The notes under the pieces are model-generated. The model was given only the letters and a program-made list of their open reading frames with translations. It did not search any database and had not been told where the DNA came from. Of a DNA stretch of 18,618 nt, positions 7,524 through 14,781 are shown one piece after another (within the stretch, counting starts at the first letter, position 1; every line of letters begins with the position of its first letter). Origin of the DNA: JANXUF01 sp043747685 (GTDB lineage: Bacteria > Actinomycetota > Acidimicrobiia > Acidimicrobiales > Ilumatobacteraceae); the NCBI GenBank assembly GCA_043747685.1, contig JAYTOR010000102.1, positions 1-18,618 on the forward strand, written 5' to 3'. The translations under genes and the position numbers were made by a program.

Positions 7524-8201
7524 CTACTGCAGCCGGTACCCCAACCCGCGCACCGTGACGACGTGGCGTGGGTTGGCAGCGTCGTGCTCGACCTTGGTCC
7601 GCAGGCGCCGGACATGAACGTCCACGAGGCGACCGTCGCCGAAGTACCCGTATCCCCATACCTTGTCGAGCAGCGCCTCACGGCTGAACACGCGACCAGG
7701 GTTCTGTCCGAGTTCGACGAGTAGACGAAACTCGGTCTTGGTGAGGTGCAGTTCCTCGCCGTCGCGCAGCACCTTGCCCTCCTCCGGGATGATCTCGAGG
7801 TCGTCGAACAGCAGCTTGGAATGACCTGACGGCGTCGGCTTGATTCGCCGCAGCAACGCACGGATACGTGCGGAAAGCTCCTTCGGTTGGAACGGTTTGG
7901 TCAGGTAGTCGTCTGCGCCTGCTTCCAGACCGGCAACGATGTCGTGAGTGTCGGCGCGGGCGGTGACCATCACGATCGGAACATCACTGGTCTTACGGAT
8001 GCTGCGGCACACTTCGAACCCGTCGATGCCTGGCAACATGATGTCGATCAGCACGACTTCGGCGGGATGGCGGCGAAACGCCTCGATCGCGTCCTCGCCC
8101 GTCGCCGCCTCCTCAACTGTCCAACCCTCGTCTTCGAGGGCGAGTTTCACAGCGGAGCGGATGCGCTCGTCGTCTTCGACAGTCAGGATGTGTGTACTCA
8201 T
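7524..8201 (-). CDS. OmpR-family response regulator, MtrA-like
   Basis: A 225-residue two-domain regulator. The receiver domain (1-118) has the acidic pair Asp10/Asp11, phospho-acceptor Asp53 in VLIDIMLPGIDGF, Thr80 and Lys102 in KPF. The winged-helix DNA-binding domain (about 130-225) contains LTKTEFRLLVELGQNPGRVFSREALLDKVWGY and ends with VRRLRTKVE and VTVRGLGYRLQ, typical of OmpR/PhoB effectors. The start is the ATG at 8201; the frame is open upstream through the phosphatase gene but that part is a shadow. In actinobacteria MtrA controls cell-wall, division and replication genes; the direct link to an MtrB-like kinase and a GerMN lipoprotein supports this assignment over other OmpR regulators. 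A 65-base gap separates it from the phosphatase; I see no convincing TANNNT hexamer at the leaderless distance, so it may be read from an upstream promoter or have a leader. Confidence 0.93.
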   Translation of the reverse strand: MSTHILTVEDDERIRSAVKLALEDEGWTVEEAATGEDAIEAFRRHPAEVVLIDIMLPGIDGFEVCRSIRKTSDVPIVMVTARADTHDIVAGLEAGADDYLTKPFQPKELSARIRALLRRIKPTPSGHSKLLFDDLEIIPEEGKVLRDGEELHLTKTEFRLLVELGQNPGRVFSREALLDKVWGYGYFGDGRLVDVHVRRLRTKVEHDAANPRHVVTVRGLGYRLQ

Positions 8202-8266
8202 TGCTTTACATGATGCCCGATGGCGGGTGCTCAACGGTGCCATGCTCGCCATGTGGCGCAGATTGT

Positions 8267-9073
8267 TCAGCCGGAAATCGAGACCAGCGCGGCTCGAAGC
8301 TGCGGATACAGCCCAGGCGTCGCTGCAACCAAGCCGTCGGGCTCTCCGGCGAAACCGTTGAACGTGCCGACGATCGCGCCTGCTTCTCTGGCAATCAGGC
8401 CACCGGCAGCGGTGTCCCACTCGTTCAAATACTGTTCGTAGTATGCATCCACCCTGCCGGCGGCGAGATGGCAGAGGTCCGCAGCCGCTGCCCCAAGTCG
8501 GCGGATGTCGCGGACGCTGCCGATGAGCACGCCCAGCCGGGCGGCCTGTGACAAGCGGCTTTCCCGGTGATAGCTGAAACCAGTGGCGACGAGCGCCTGG
8601 GATAGTTCGGTCGTGTCGCCACAGCGGATCGCCCGGCCGTTGAGCTGTGCCCCACCTCCGAGTTCGGCGCAGAACATTTCGTCCGCCGTCGGCAGGTAGA
8701 CGGCACCAGCGACGACGATGCCGTCGACCGCCGCGGCGATCGAGACGTTGTAGCCCGGCAGGTCGTAGAGGAAATTCGTGGTTCCATCGATCGGGTCGAT
8801 GATCCACCGAACGCCGGACGAGCCGGTGACCTCGGTGCCCTCCTCGCCGACGAATCCGTCGTCTGGCCGTGATTCGAGGATCGCATCGACGATCAGTCGT
8901 TCCGATGCCGTGTCGAACTGCGTCACCATGTCCGTCGCCGACGACTTCGTGTCGACATCGAGTCGTCCGGCGGCTCTGCCGTCGCGCACCATCTCGCCGG
9001 CGCGTCTGGCGATTGGGACGACGATGGCCAGCAGCTGCTCTGCGAGCAGGGCGGCGTCGGGGGAGACCGTCAT
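8267..9073 (-). CDS. Inositol monophosphatase family protein
   Basis: A 268-residue Li-sensitive-type phosphatase fold, likely cytosolic. Metal-binding motifs are complete: Glu77 in GEEG, Asp93/Asp96 with Gly97-Thr98 in WIIDPIDGTTNF, and Asp220 in NEWDTAAGGLI. Candidate substrates are inositol-1-phosphate, which in actinobacteria feeds phosphatidylinositol and mannosylated lipids, or histidinol phosphate or 3'-phosphoadenosine phosphates; sequence alone does not decide. The start at 9073 is chosen because its ATG overlaps the TGA of the preceding membrane-protein gene (ATGA) and because family similarity starts here; the longer open frame to 9208 adds only arginine-rich shadow sequence. A nearby mannosyltransferase at 9422 makes an inositol/envelope role attractive but unproven. 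Confidence 0.93.
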   Translation of the reverse strand: MTVSPDAALLAEQLLAIVVPIARRAGEMVRDGRAAGRLDVDTKSSATDMVTQFDTASERLIVDAILESRPDDGFVGEEGTEVTGSSGVRWIIDPIDGTTNFLYDLPGYNVSIAAAVDGIVVAGAVYLPTADEMFCAELGGGAQLNGRAIRCGDTTELSQALVATGFSYHRESRLSQAARLGVLIGSVRDIRRLGAAAADLCHLAAGRVDAYYEQYLNEWDTAAGGLIAREAGAIVGTFNGFAGEPDGLVAATPGLYPQLRAALVSISG

Positions 9074-9342
9074 CGCTTGTCGTTGACCTCGCGCCATTCG
9101 CCCATTGCTCGGAGCCCGAGGACGACGACGACGGCGGTCCCGAGCGCGCAGAGGATGGCACCGAAGAACGATCCGGTCGACTCGGGGATCGAACAGGAGC
9201 CACGGCACTGCACGTTGACGAGTGCGTATCCGATCAGACCACCGAGCAGCCCACCCACGAGAATGGCGACGAACGCGACCGCTCTTGCCAATCGTGACGG
9301 CAGCGCCGACAGGGGTCGTGGGTTCGACGGATCTGGCACCAT
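9070..9342 (-). CDS. Small two-helix membrane protein coupled to the phosphatase
   Basis: About 90 residues; family not recognised. Two hydrophobic segments (AVAFVAILVGGLLGGLIGYALV and FFGAILCALGTAVVVVLGL) flank a short loop carrying CRGSC, a Cys-x3-Cys pair that could form a disulfide if the loop lies outside the membrane. The C-terminal WREVNDKR is charged. The stop codon overlaps the phosphatase start as ATGA, so the two genes are translationally coupled. The start is uncertain: ATG at 9342 or GTG at 9339, the latter preceded at six bases by TACGAT; an ATG at 9399 is also in frame but would cross that element. The gene is divergent from the mannosyltransferase gene at 9422. Confidence 0.72.
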   Translation of the reverse strand: MVPDPSNPRPLSALPSRLARAVAFVAILVGGLLGGLIGYALVNVQCRGSCSIPESTGSFFGAILCALGTAVVVVLGLRAMGEWREVNDKR

Positions 9343-9345
9343 GCC

Positions 9346-9351
9346 ATCGTA
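9346..9351 (-). promoter_or_regulatory. Candidate -10 element (TACGAT) for the membrane protein-IMPase transcript
   Basis: On the minus strand TACGAT ends six bases before the GTG at 9339 and three before the ATG at 9342. The same spacing elsewhere in the window favours the GTG as a leaderless start. Confidence 0.45.
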
Positions 9352-9408
9352 GTGTCGACCGACTTCAACGTCGCCTGAATCATCGCCGTCGTGGTCCACC
9401 GTTGGTCA

Positions 9409-9414
9409 TAGGCT
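9409..9414 (+). promoter_or_regulatory. Candidate -10 element (TAGGCT) for the GT2 gene
   Basis: TAGGCT ends seven bases before the GTG at 9422, with no Shine-Dalgarno sequence. The identical hexamer precedes the DUF1348 gene on the other strand. Confidence 0.5.
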
Positions 9415-9421
9415 TCTTGCC

Positions 9422-10156
9422 GTGAACATCACGGTGGTGATCCCGACCTACAACGAGGCGGACAACATCGAAGGCGTGATCCGGGCGACGAAAAAGGCAT
9501 TGCCGGATGCTCGGGTGCTGGTTGTCGATGACAACAGCCCCGACGGAACTGCTGCGCTGGCGGAGGGCCTCAACGACGAGTTCGGCGGCATCGAAGTGCT
9601 CGGACGGGCCAGCAAGTCCGGTCTCGGCGCCGCCTATCGCGCCGGCCTGCGCCATGCCGTCGAGAGTGGCGCCGATGTCGTCGTGCAGATGGACGCCGAC
9701 ATGTCGCACGATCCGGCTGCGCTGCCCGCACTGGTCTCGGTCGTGCACCACGGCGTCGACGCAGCCCTCGGGAGCCGCTATGTACCCGGTGGCAAGATCA
9801 TCGGATGGCCGTGGACGCGTAGTTGGCTGTCGCGCTGGGGTAACCGGTACGCGGCAGCGATGCTCGGGCTGGCGGTCAACGATGCCACCTGTGGGTATCG
9901 CGCCTATTCGGCGCACGCCATTGACCTCGTCGACCTCGACACCATCAGCGCAGAGGGATACGGTTTCCAGATCGAGATGACGCACCGCCTCGTGCGACGG
10001 GGCGGCAGCGTGGCCGAGATCCCGGTCACATTCGTCGACCGCACCGTCGGCCATTCGAAGATGTCAGGGCCGATCGTTCGCGAGGCGCTGGTACTGGTCG
10101 CCAGGCTCGCTGTGCGCGACGCTGTTCGTGGCAGTCGGTGGCGCCGCTGCGACTGA
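9422..10156 (+). CDS. Polyprenol-phosphate mannose synthase-like GT2 glycosyltransferase
   Basis: A 244-residue GT-A enzyme of the dolichol/polyprenol phosphomannose synthase family, expected to transfer mannose from GDP-mannose to a polyprenyl phosphate at the cytosolic face of the membrane. Motifs in order: VVIPTYNEADNI (5-16), VVDDNSPDGT (34-43), the metal-binding DAD at 91-93 in QMDADMSHDP, GSRY, ATCGYRAYS, GYGFQIEMTHR, and VDRTVGHSKMS near the end. There are no obvious membrane helices, so it corresponds to the catalytic half of mycobacterial Ppm1 without a fused acyltransferase domain. The start is the GTG at 9422, matching the family N-terminus and the TAGGCT hexamer. It is a single gene, convergent with the DUF1348 gene across a 27-base gap. 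Polyprenol-phosphomannose feeds lipoglycan and protein mannosylation; the sugar could differ in this organism. Confidence 0.9.
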   Translation: MNITVVIPTYNEADNIEGVIRATKKALPDARVLVVDDNSPDGTAALAEGLNDEFGGIEVLGRASKSGLGAAYRAGLRHAVESGADVVVQMDADMSHDPAALPALVSVVHHGVDAALGSRYVPGGKIIGWPWTRSWLSRWGNRYAAAMLGLAVNDATCGYRAYSAHAIDLVDLDTISAEGYGFQIEMTHRLVRRGGSVAEIPVTFVDRTVGHSKMSGPIVREALVLVARLAVRDAVRGSRWRRCD

Positions 10157-10183
10157 ATCGATGTCGTGAGGTGCTGTGTCGTG

Positions 10184-10642
10184 TCAGGTGAGGGGTATGT
10201 CCCGGCGGTCGCCTTCCATGCGCGGGCCGAAGTAGCGGCGGTCCGTTTCGGCGATCGGTAGGTCGTTGATGCTTGCCTCGCGCCGGCGCATCAGGCCGTG
10301 TGAGTCGAACTCCCAGTTCTCGTTGCCGTACGAACGGAACCATTGATCCTCGGCGTCGTGCCATTCGTACTGGAATCGGACGGCGATGCGGTTCTGCGCA
10401 TAGGTCCACAGCTGCTTGCGAAGGACGTAGTCGAGTTCGCGCTCCCACTTGCGCTGGAGGAACGCACGGATCTCCTGGCGACCGGTCACGAATTCGTGAC
10501 GGTTACGCCACACCGAATCGACGGTGTAGGCGGCGGCGACGCGGTCGGGGTCCCGAGAGTTCCACGCAGCCTCAGCTGCGAGCACCTTCTGCTGAGCCGT
10601 CTCGGCGTTGAACGGCGGAACCGGTGGTCGAAGCTCGGACAT
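10184..10642 (-). CDS. DUF1348 / nuclear transport factor 2-like protein
   Basis: A 152-residue protein matching the DUF1348 family nearly completely. Recognisable blocks are RPPVPPFNAETAQQKV at the N-terminus, AAWNSRDPDRVAAAYT, VWRNRHEFVTGRQEI, FLQRKWERELDYVLRK, RIAVRFQYEWHD, WFRSYGNENWEFDSHGLMRRREASINDLPI. The family belongs to the SnoaL/NTF2-like cone-fold superfamily; its biochemical role is unknown. There is no signal peptide or membrane helix. The ATG at 10642 is supported by the TAGGCT hexamer six bases upstream and by family alignment. The gene is divergent from dinB. Confidence 0.92.
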   Translation of the reverse strand: MSELRPPVPPFNAETAQQKVLAAEAAWNSRDPDRVAAAYTVDSVWRNRHEFVTGRQEIRAFLQRKWERELDYVLRKQLWTYAQNRIAVRFQYEWHDAEDQWFRSYGNENWEFDSHGLMRRREASINDLPIAETDRRYFGPRMEGDRRDIPLT

Positions 10643-10648
10643 CCGAGG

Positions 10649-10654
10649 AGCCTA
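10649..10654 (-). promoter_or_regulatory. Candidate -10 element (TAGGCT) for the DUF1348 gene
   Basis: On the minus strand TAGGCT is followed by six bases and then the ATG at 10642. The spacer CCTCGG is not a Shine-Dalgarno sequence, so a leaderless message is expected. Confidence 0.55.
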
Positions 10655-10727
10655 CGGCGCGCCGCATGTGCTGGCGACCTGCAGCGACGCTCTCTCGAAC
10701 GCACGTTCAGCAATGGCAGAATGGGGT

Positions 10728-12044
10728 GTGACCGCGAGGACGATTCTGCACGTCGACATGGATGCGTTCTACGTGTCCGTCGAGTTGCGTCGCCGGCCGG
10801 AGTTGCGCGGCAAGCCGGTGGTCGTCGGTGGAACCGGAAATCGTGGTGTCGTGGCCGCTGCGTCGTACGAGGCTCGCCGCTTCGGCGTGTTCTCGGCGAT
10901 GCCGTCGGCGCAGGCCAGGCGTCGTTGCCCGCAGGCGATCTTCCTGCCAGGCGACCACGCCCTCTACGGCGAGGTCAGTTCGGAGGTCCACGAAATCTTC
11001 CAACGGTTCACGCCGATGATCGAACCGATCGCCCTCGACGAAGCGTTCCTCGATGTCAGCGGAGCGAGGCGGATCCACGGCGACGGCGTCACGATCGCCT
11101 CGGAGATCCGCCGTCAGGTCCAGCAACACCTCGAGTTGACGTGCTCTGTCGGTGTGGCACCGAATAAATTTCTCGCCAAACTGGCATCGGTTGCCGCCAA
11201 ACCTAAGGCGCTGCCGTCCGGCGTCCAACCTGGCAGGGGAGTTGTCGAGGTTCGCCCCGGCGGCGAATTGGCTTTCCTGCATCCGTTGCCGGTCAAGGCG
11301 CTGTGGGGGGTCGGGCCCGCCACGCTCGACCGTCTGGCGAGATTCGGACTGTCGAACGTCGGTGATCTCGCACGTCTCGGTGAACAGACGCTCGTCACAG
11401 CACTCGGATCCTCCAGCGGCGCGCACCTCTACCGGTTGGCCAACGCCATCGATGACAGACCGGTCGAATCAGATCGGGTGATGAAGTCGATCGGCAACGA
11501 GGAGACCTACCCGACCGATCTCTACGACCGTGACGAACTCAACCGCCAGATCGTCAGACTGTCCGAATCCGTTGCCGGCCGCCTGCGGGCGCAGGGCGTC
11601 GGTGCCAGGACGCTGACGCTGAAGGTTCGATTCAACGACTTCAGGACGATCACACGGGCGGTGACGAGCGCGATCCCGCTGTCCACCGGTCAGGCAATCG
11701 CCCAGGCGATGAAGGGTGTGTTCGAACACATCGATCCGACTCCAGGTGTGCGGTTGCTCGGCGTGACGGGCACGAACTTCGATGAGCCGAATCAACAGCT
11801 CAGTCTGCTCGACGAGGCCCCCGACGCCGCAGAAGGCGGGCCGACGGCCGTTCAGACCGAAACCCAATGGCTGCGGGCGACGGGCACGCTCGATGAAATC
11901 CGTTCACGCTTCGGGGTCGAGTCGATCGGTCCGGTGAGCACGATGCGCGCCGGCGCGCTGCAACCGGTCCGTCCCGGGGGGCAGGCCTGGGGTCCTGATG
12001 CGGTTTCAGGTAAAGATCGCGCAGATCAATCCGATCGTGCATAG
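10728..12044 (+). CDS. dinB: DNA polymerase IV (Y-family translesion polymerase)
   Basis: A 438-residue Y-family polymerase for bypass of damaged template. The palm shows HVDMDAFYVSVE (Asp10 catalytic), SYEARRFGVFSAMP (fingers) and ALDEAFLDVSG (catalytic Asp104, Glu105), followed by SVGVAPNKFLAKLAS, a helix-hairpin-helix thumb (about 190-230) and a little-finger domain. QQLSLLDE near the C-terminal third is a good sliding-clamp binding motif (QLSLL), followed by a tail with LDEIRSRFGVESIGP, a block seen in actinobacterial DinB proteins. All catalytic residues are present, so activity is expected. The start is uncertain: GTG at 10728 (five bases after CAGAAT) or the in-frame ATG at 10713; the frame open to 10608 overlaps the DUF1348 gene. 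The DUF3040 gene follows after 68 bases. I saw no clear LexA box in the short upstream gap. Confidence 0.95.
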   Translation: MTARTILHVDMDAFYVSVELRRRPELRGKPVVVGGTGNRGVVAAASYEARRFGVFSAMPSAQARRRCPQAIFLPGDHALYGEVSSEVHEIFQRFTPMIEPIALDEAFLDVSGARRIHGDGVTIASEIRRQVQQHLELTCSVGVAPNKFLAKLASVAAKPKALPSGVQPGRGVVEVRPGGELAFLHPLPVKALWGVGPATLDRLARFGLSNVGDLARLGEQTLVTALGSSSGAHLYRLANAIDDRPVESDRVMKSIGNEETYPTDLYDRDELNRQIVRLSESVAGRLRAQGVGARTLTLKVRFNDFRTITRAVTSAIPLSTGQAIAQAMKGVFEHIDPTPGVRLLGVTGTNFDEPNQQLSLLDEAPDAAEGGPTAVQTETQWLRATGTLDEIRSRFGVESIGPVSTMRAGALQPVRPGGQAWGPDAVSGKDRADQSDRA

Positions 12045-12063
12045 GCCTCGCGTTGTCAGGGCC

Positions 12064-12069
12064 CATAAT
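12064..12069 (+). promoter_or_regulatory. Candidate -10 element (CATAAT) for the DUF3040 gene
   Basis: CATAAT is close to TATAAT and lies seven bases before an in-frame ATG at 12077. That could give a leaderless start, or a leader of about 36 bases to the better-supported ATG at 12113. Confidence 0.4.
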
Positions 12070-12100
12070 TCGTGCGATGATGACGAAGCAAAACACGGCC

Positions 12101-12105
12101 AGGAG
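12101..12105 (+). promoter_or_regulatory. Shine-Dalgarno sequence (AGGAG) of the DUF3040 gene
   Basis: AGGAG lies seven bases before the ATG at 12113. It is one of the few clear ribosome binding sites in this window and fixes the start at 12113 rather than the upstream in-frame ATGs at 12077 and 12080. Confidence 0.75.
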
Positions 12106-12112
12106 AACCGAT

Positions 12113-12445
12113 ATGCCGCTCTCGGAAGACGAACAGCGCATCCTGCGACAGATCGAGGAACAGTTCTATGAACATGACCCGAAATTTGCGCAACATGTCG
12201 GCACGTCGTCTATTTATCGCCATGCACTTCGGCGCATCCGCTGGGCTGCGCTTGGTCTCGTCCTCGGGTTGATCTTCCTGATCGCCACACTGCAGGTCCA
12301 TTACCTCGTGGCGTTCTGCGGCTTCATCGTCATGTTGGCCTGTGCCTTCGTCATCGAACGCAACGTGCGTGCCGCCGGCAAGATCGGGATCCAGGACCTG
12401 ACGGGCGTCGCCCGGAGCGTTCGAGAGCGGCGCAAACCGGAATAG
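12113..12445 (+). CDS. DUF3040 family membrane protein
   Basis: A 110-residue protein of the actinobacterial DUF3040 family. The N-terminal MPLSEDEQRILRQIEEQFYEHDPKFA is the family hallmark, an acidic amphipathic helix. Two adjacent membrane helices follow at about residues 43-59 (ALGLVLGLIFLIATLQV) and 61-79 (YLVAFCGFIVMLACAFVIE), then a basic C-terminus. Function is unknown. In many actinobacteria this gene sits between dinB and the MoxR/DUF58/transglutaminase genes, exactly as here, which suggests an envelope-related role. It is convergent with the transglutaminase gene, with 14 bases between stop codons. Confidence 0.9.
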   Translation: MPLSEDEQRILRQIEEQFYEHDPKFAQHVGTSSIYRHALRRIRWAALGLVLGLIFLIATLQVHYLVAFCGFIVMLACAFVIERNVRAAGKIGIQDLTGVARSVRERRKPE

Positions 12446-12447
12446 CG

Positions 12448-12464
12448 CCTAGGTCATACCTAGG
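12448..12464. terminator. Hairpin in the convergent gap, candidate bidirectional terminator
   Basis: CCTAGGT (12448-12454), loop CAT, ACCTAGG (12458-12464) is a perfect seven-pair inverted repeat lying between the DUF3040 stop and the transglutaminase stop, with which it overlaps. It lacks a T-tract on either side. The same bases also read as a direct repeat of CCTAGGTCA at 12448 and 12459. Confidence 0.4.
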
Positions 12465-14781
12465 TCAGGGCGATTGCCAGACGAGGATCGAGCCGCACTC
12501 TGACCCTGACGGCAACGGAAGCTCGCTGGCGGATCGCCGTGGCGATGGCGTGGTAGACGTCGTCGACGTGGGCGATCTCGGAGGGTGTCAGCGGCGTGGG
12601 GGAGTACACCGCTTTCGTCGCCGTCTGCGCCAACTCGGTGATCGCGTGCTGACCCCAACCGGCAGCTTCTGCAGACCGTGAGGCCTGCTGCACGGGCGTC
12701 TCGTCGAGGCGATCCTCGAAACCGACTGCACGCAGTGCGACACAGGCAAGTGACCAGAGTGACCCGATGTACGCCACGGGTCTGTCGTGGAATCGTCGTT
12801 TGCGGATGATCCGCATCACCGGTGGCATCAGCGCCGCCCACAGTGCGACGATGACCAGCGCCAACAGGATCCACCAGCCAATGGGGGTGTCGTGCTGTGC
12901 CAGAGGGGTGGCGGCGGGCGCAATGGCCGGCTTGGGTGTCGGCGACCGAGGTGTCGTGGCGACGGCGTCCGGGTCCCCCCCAGAGCGAGAGCCTGCAGGT
13001 GCCGCGGTGACGGGCACGGCAGGCCCAGGGTCTCCGGCATCGCCTGACGATGTCCCGGTGTAGACCCCGCCTGACTGCGCCGGTTGCACGCCTGTGTAGC
13101 TGTCTGCACCTGGTGCACCGCGACCGGGAGTCGGCTCGAAGTACACCCATCCGAAGCCGTCCAGCCAGACTTCCGGCCACGCATGGGCATGCTTGCCCTT
13201 GACATGGTAAAGCCCGTCGGCGTCGACATCACCCGGTGTGAAACCGATGGCGACACGTGTCGGCAGGCCGATGGAACGGGCGAATGCAGCGAAGGTTGCG
13301 GCGAATTGCTGGCAGAAACCCTGCTTCTGGTTGAGGAACGCCTGCATCGTGCGGTCGCTGTCGCCTTCTGGGACGTTGACGTTGTACGTGAAGTTGTCGC
13401 GGAAGTAGTTCTGCAGGGCCATCGCCTGGTCGTATGGCGTCGTCGCACCGGCAGTGATCTGCGTTGCCAACTGCACGAAGTTCGCCGGGAAGTCGGATGG
13501 AAGCTGCAGGTACCGCTTTTTCTCGGGACCGGAGCTTGGCGGAGCTTGGCGAAGTTGGTCTGTCGAATAGTTCGGCAGCACCGAGGCCACCTGGATCTTC
13601 AATCCCTGGACGAGATTCGCTTGCGAATACAGCAGCGTCGACGATGCCTTGTCGTATTTGAACTCGCCGGCGTTCGCCACGACCTGCCTCGGTTCGTACT
13701 GTGTGGGAACCCACCGGTAACCGAGGTGGTTGACGACGACCGTCGACGTCGAAGCAATCCCGGTGACGCCGCTCCCGTCGTCGAAGTTGGCGGCACTGCC
13801 GTAATCGCCGCTCGATGTCCAGCCCGAGCCGTCGAAATTGGACAGTGATGTCAGACGCAGGTAGGAGGGATGATCGGTCCTGACCGTGAACATTTCGACA
13901 TCGCTCTGGCTCGTCAAGCGCGACCGTACCGAGACGAGTGGGCTGATCAGGTCGGTTGCGCCACTGTTCGCCTTGTGCGTATCGAGGATCGCCTTGGAGG
14001 TCGAGCCTGGCAGATGGGCCCCGGCGTAGAGGCCGACTGGTACGGCGATCAGGGCGAACGGGACGATCGCACCGGCGATGGCCCTGGCAGGACTGTGGCG
14101 GTGATCGGTGGACAGCCACGGTCGCGAAGATTCGGAGTGCAACGCCCGGAGGAAGGCGAGGGCGATGACGACGGTCATCAGCCACAACAGCGTCACGGCG
14201 ATGCGGTTGCGGCTGTATCCGAGACTCGATCCGACGACGAACAGCAGCAGACTCGGAACGATCGCCTCAGCCCGACCATAGGCGCGGAATGCGAGCACGT
14301 CGGAGAACAGGGCCGTGAACCCGACTCCGAGAGCTGCGGCAAGGATGAATCCGCCGCTCGCCGGAACCGGTGGGACCGCGCTGGAGAACTGACTCATCGA
14401 GTCGGACAGATCGCGCCATACCAAGTCCCAGGTGGTACGCGTCGGCAGGAAGACGGCGAGCGAATCGCGGTAGTAGAGCAACCCGACGACAACGCCGAGC
14501 ACCGCCAGGCCGACGAGCGCTGCAGGAAGCATCGTCCACCGTCTCCAGCGGCTGAACAGCCCGTAGCCATGCATCACGAGGGTGACAACGACCAATGATC
14601 GAACAAAAGCCCATCCCGGAAAGATGCGACAGAACGACAGCGCGATCGCCAACGTCACGCAGGTCAGGGCAACGGAGGCGACGACGCTGAGCGACGTCAC
14701 TTTGATCGGGAGCGGTTTGCGTTGGGAGCGTTGCTCCTGGTCGGCTTCGCGTTCCGGGGAACGTTCGAGGGTGGCGATCAT
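12460..14781 (-). CDS. TgpA-like membrane transglutaminase-domain protein
   Basis: A 773-residue membrane protein. The N-terminal third has a bundle of about six hydrophobic segments between residues 28 and 255 (for example 84-103, 143-165, 172-190, 195-212, 234-253). An extracytoplasmic part follows with a transglutaminase-like core at about 440-555: Cys490 in KQGFCQQFAATFAAFARSIGLPTR, His533 in HAHAWPEVWLDGFGW, and YFEPTPG, where Glu549 sits where many relatives have the third catalytic Asp. After a Pro/Thr/Ala-rich linker (555-632) comes a last membrane helix (634-656) and a cytosolic C-terminal region. It is the third gene of MoxR-DUF58-transglutaminase, and its ATG at 14781 overlaps the DUF58 stop (ATGA); the frame open to 14850 is not needed. 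The Pseudomonas relative TgpA is essential, but the substrate is unknown; a role in envelope protein or peptide processing is inferred. Confidence 0.92.
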   Translation of the reverse strand: MIATLERSPEREADQEQRSQRKPLPIKVTSLSVVASVALTCVTLAIALSFCRIFPGWAFVRSLVVVTLVMHGYGLFSRWRRWTMLPAALVGLAVLGVVVGLLYYRDSLAVFLPTRTTWDLVWRDLSDSMSQFSSAVPPVPASGGFILAAALGVGFTALFSDVLAFRAYGRAEAIVPSLLLFVVGSSLGYSRNRIAVTLLWLMTVVIALAFLRALHSESSRPWLSTDHRHSPARAIAGAIVPFALIAVPVGLYAGAHLPGSTSKAILDTHKANSGATDLISPLVSVRSRLTSQSDVEMFTVRTDHPSYLRLTSLSNFDGSGWTSSGDYGSAANFDDGSGVTGIASTSTVVVNHLGYRWVPTQYEPRQVVANAGEFKYDKASSTLLYSQANLVQGLKIQVASVLPNYSTDQLRQAPPSSGPEKKRYLQLPSDFPANFVQLATQITAGATTPYDQAMALQNYFRDNFTYNVNVPEGDSDRTMQAFLNQKQGFCQQFAATFAAFARSIGLPTRVAIGFTPGDVDADGLYHVKGKHAHAWPEVWLDGFGWVYFEPTPGRGAPGADSYTGVQPAQSGGVYTGTSSGDAGDPGPAVPVTAAPAGSRSGGDPDAVATTPRSPTPKPAIAPAATPLAQHDTPIGWWILLALVIVALWAALMPPVMRIIRKRRFHDRPVAYIGSLWSLACVALRAVGFEDRLDETPVQQASRSAEAAGWGQHAITELAQTATKAVYSPTPLTPSEIAHVDDVYHAIATAIRQRASVAVRVRVRLDPRLAIALT

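Noticed and set aside
8202..8266. Possible promoter before the MtrA-like gene (TTGAGC and CATCAT)
   Set aside because: Spacing and sequences do not fit a -35/-10 pair or the leaderless pattern seen at other genes.
10343..11167. 274-codon plus-strand frame across the DUF1348-dinB junction
   Set aside because: It runs antisense to one recognised gene and out of frame with the other and shows no domain.
13120..13140. Glu549 in place of the third catalytic Asp of the transglutaminase core
   Set aside because: My recollection is that YFEPTP/RFEPTP is common in actinobacterial members of this family, so it is not a sign of an inactive enzyme.
13531..13550. Tandem 10-base repeat (GGAGCTTGGC twice, then a degenerate third copy)
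   Set aside because: Lies inside the transglutaminase linker before the catalytic core, keeps the frame open and is most simply a replication-slippage duplication.
13229..14185. 318-codon minus-strand frame inside the transglutaminase gene
   Set aside because: It is an alternative frame of a complete, recognised gene on the same strand.
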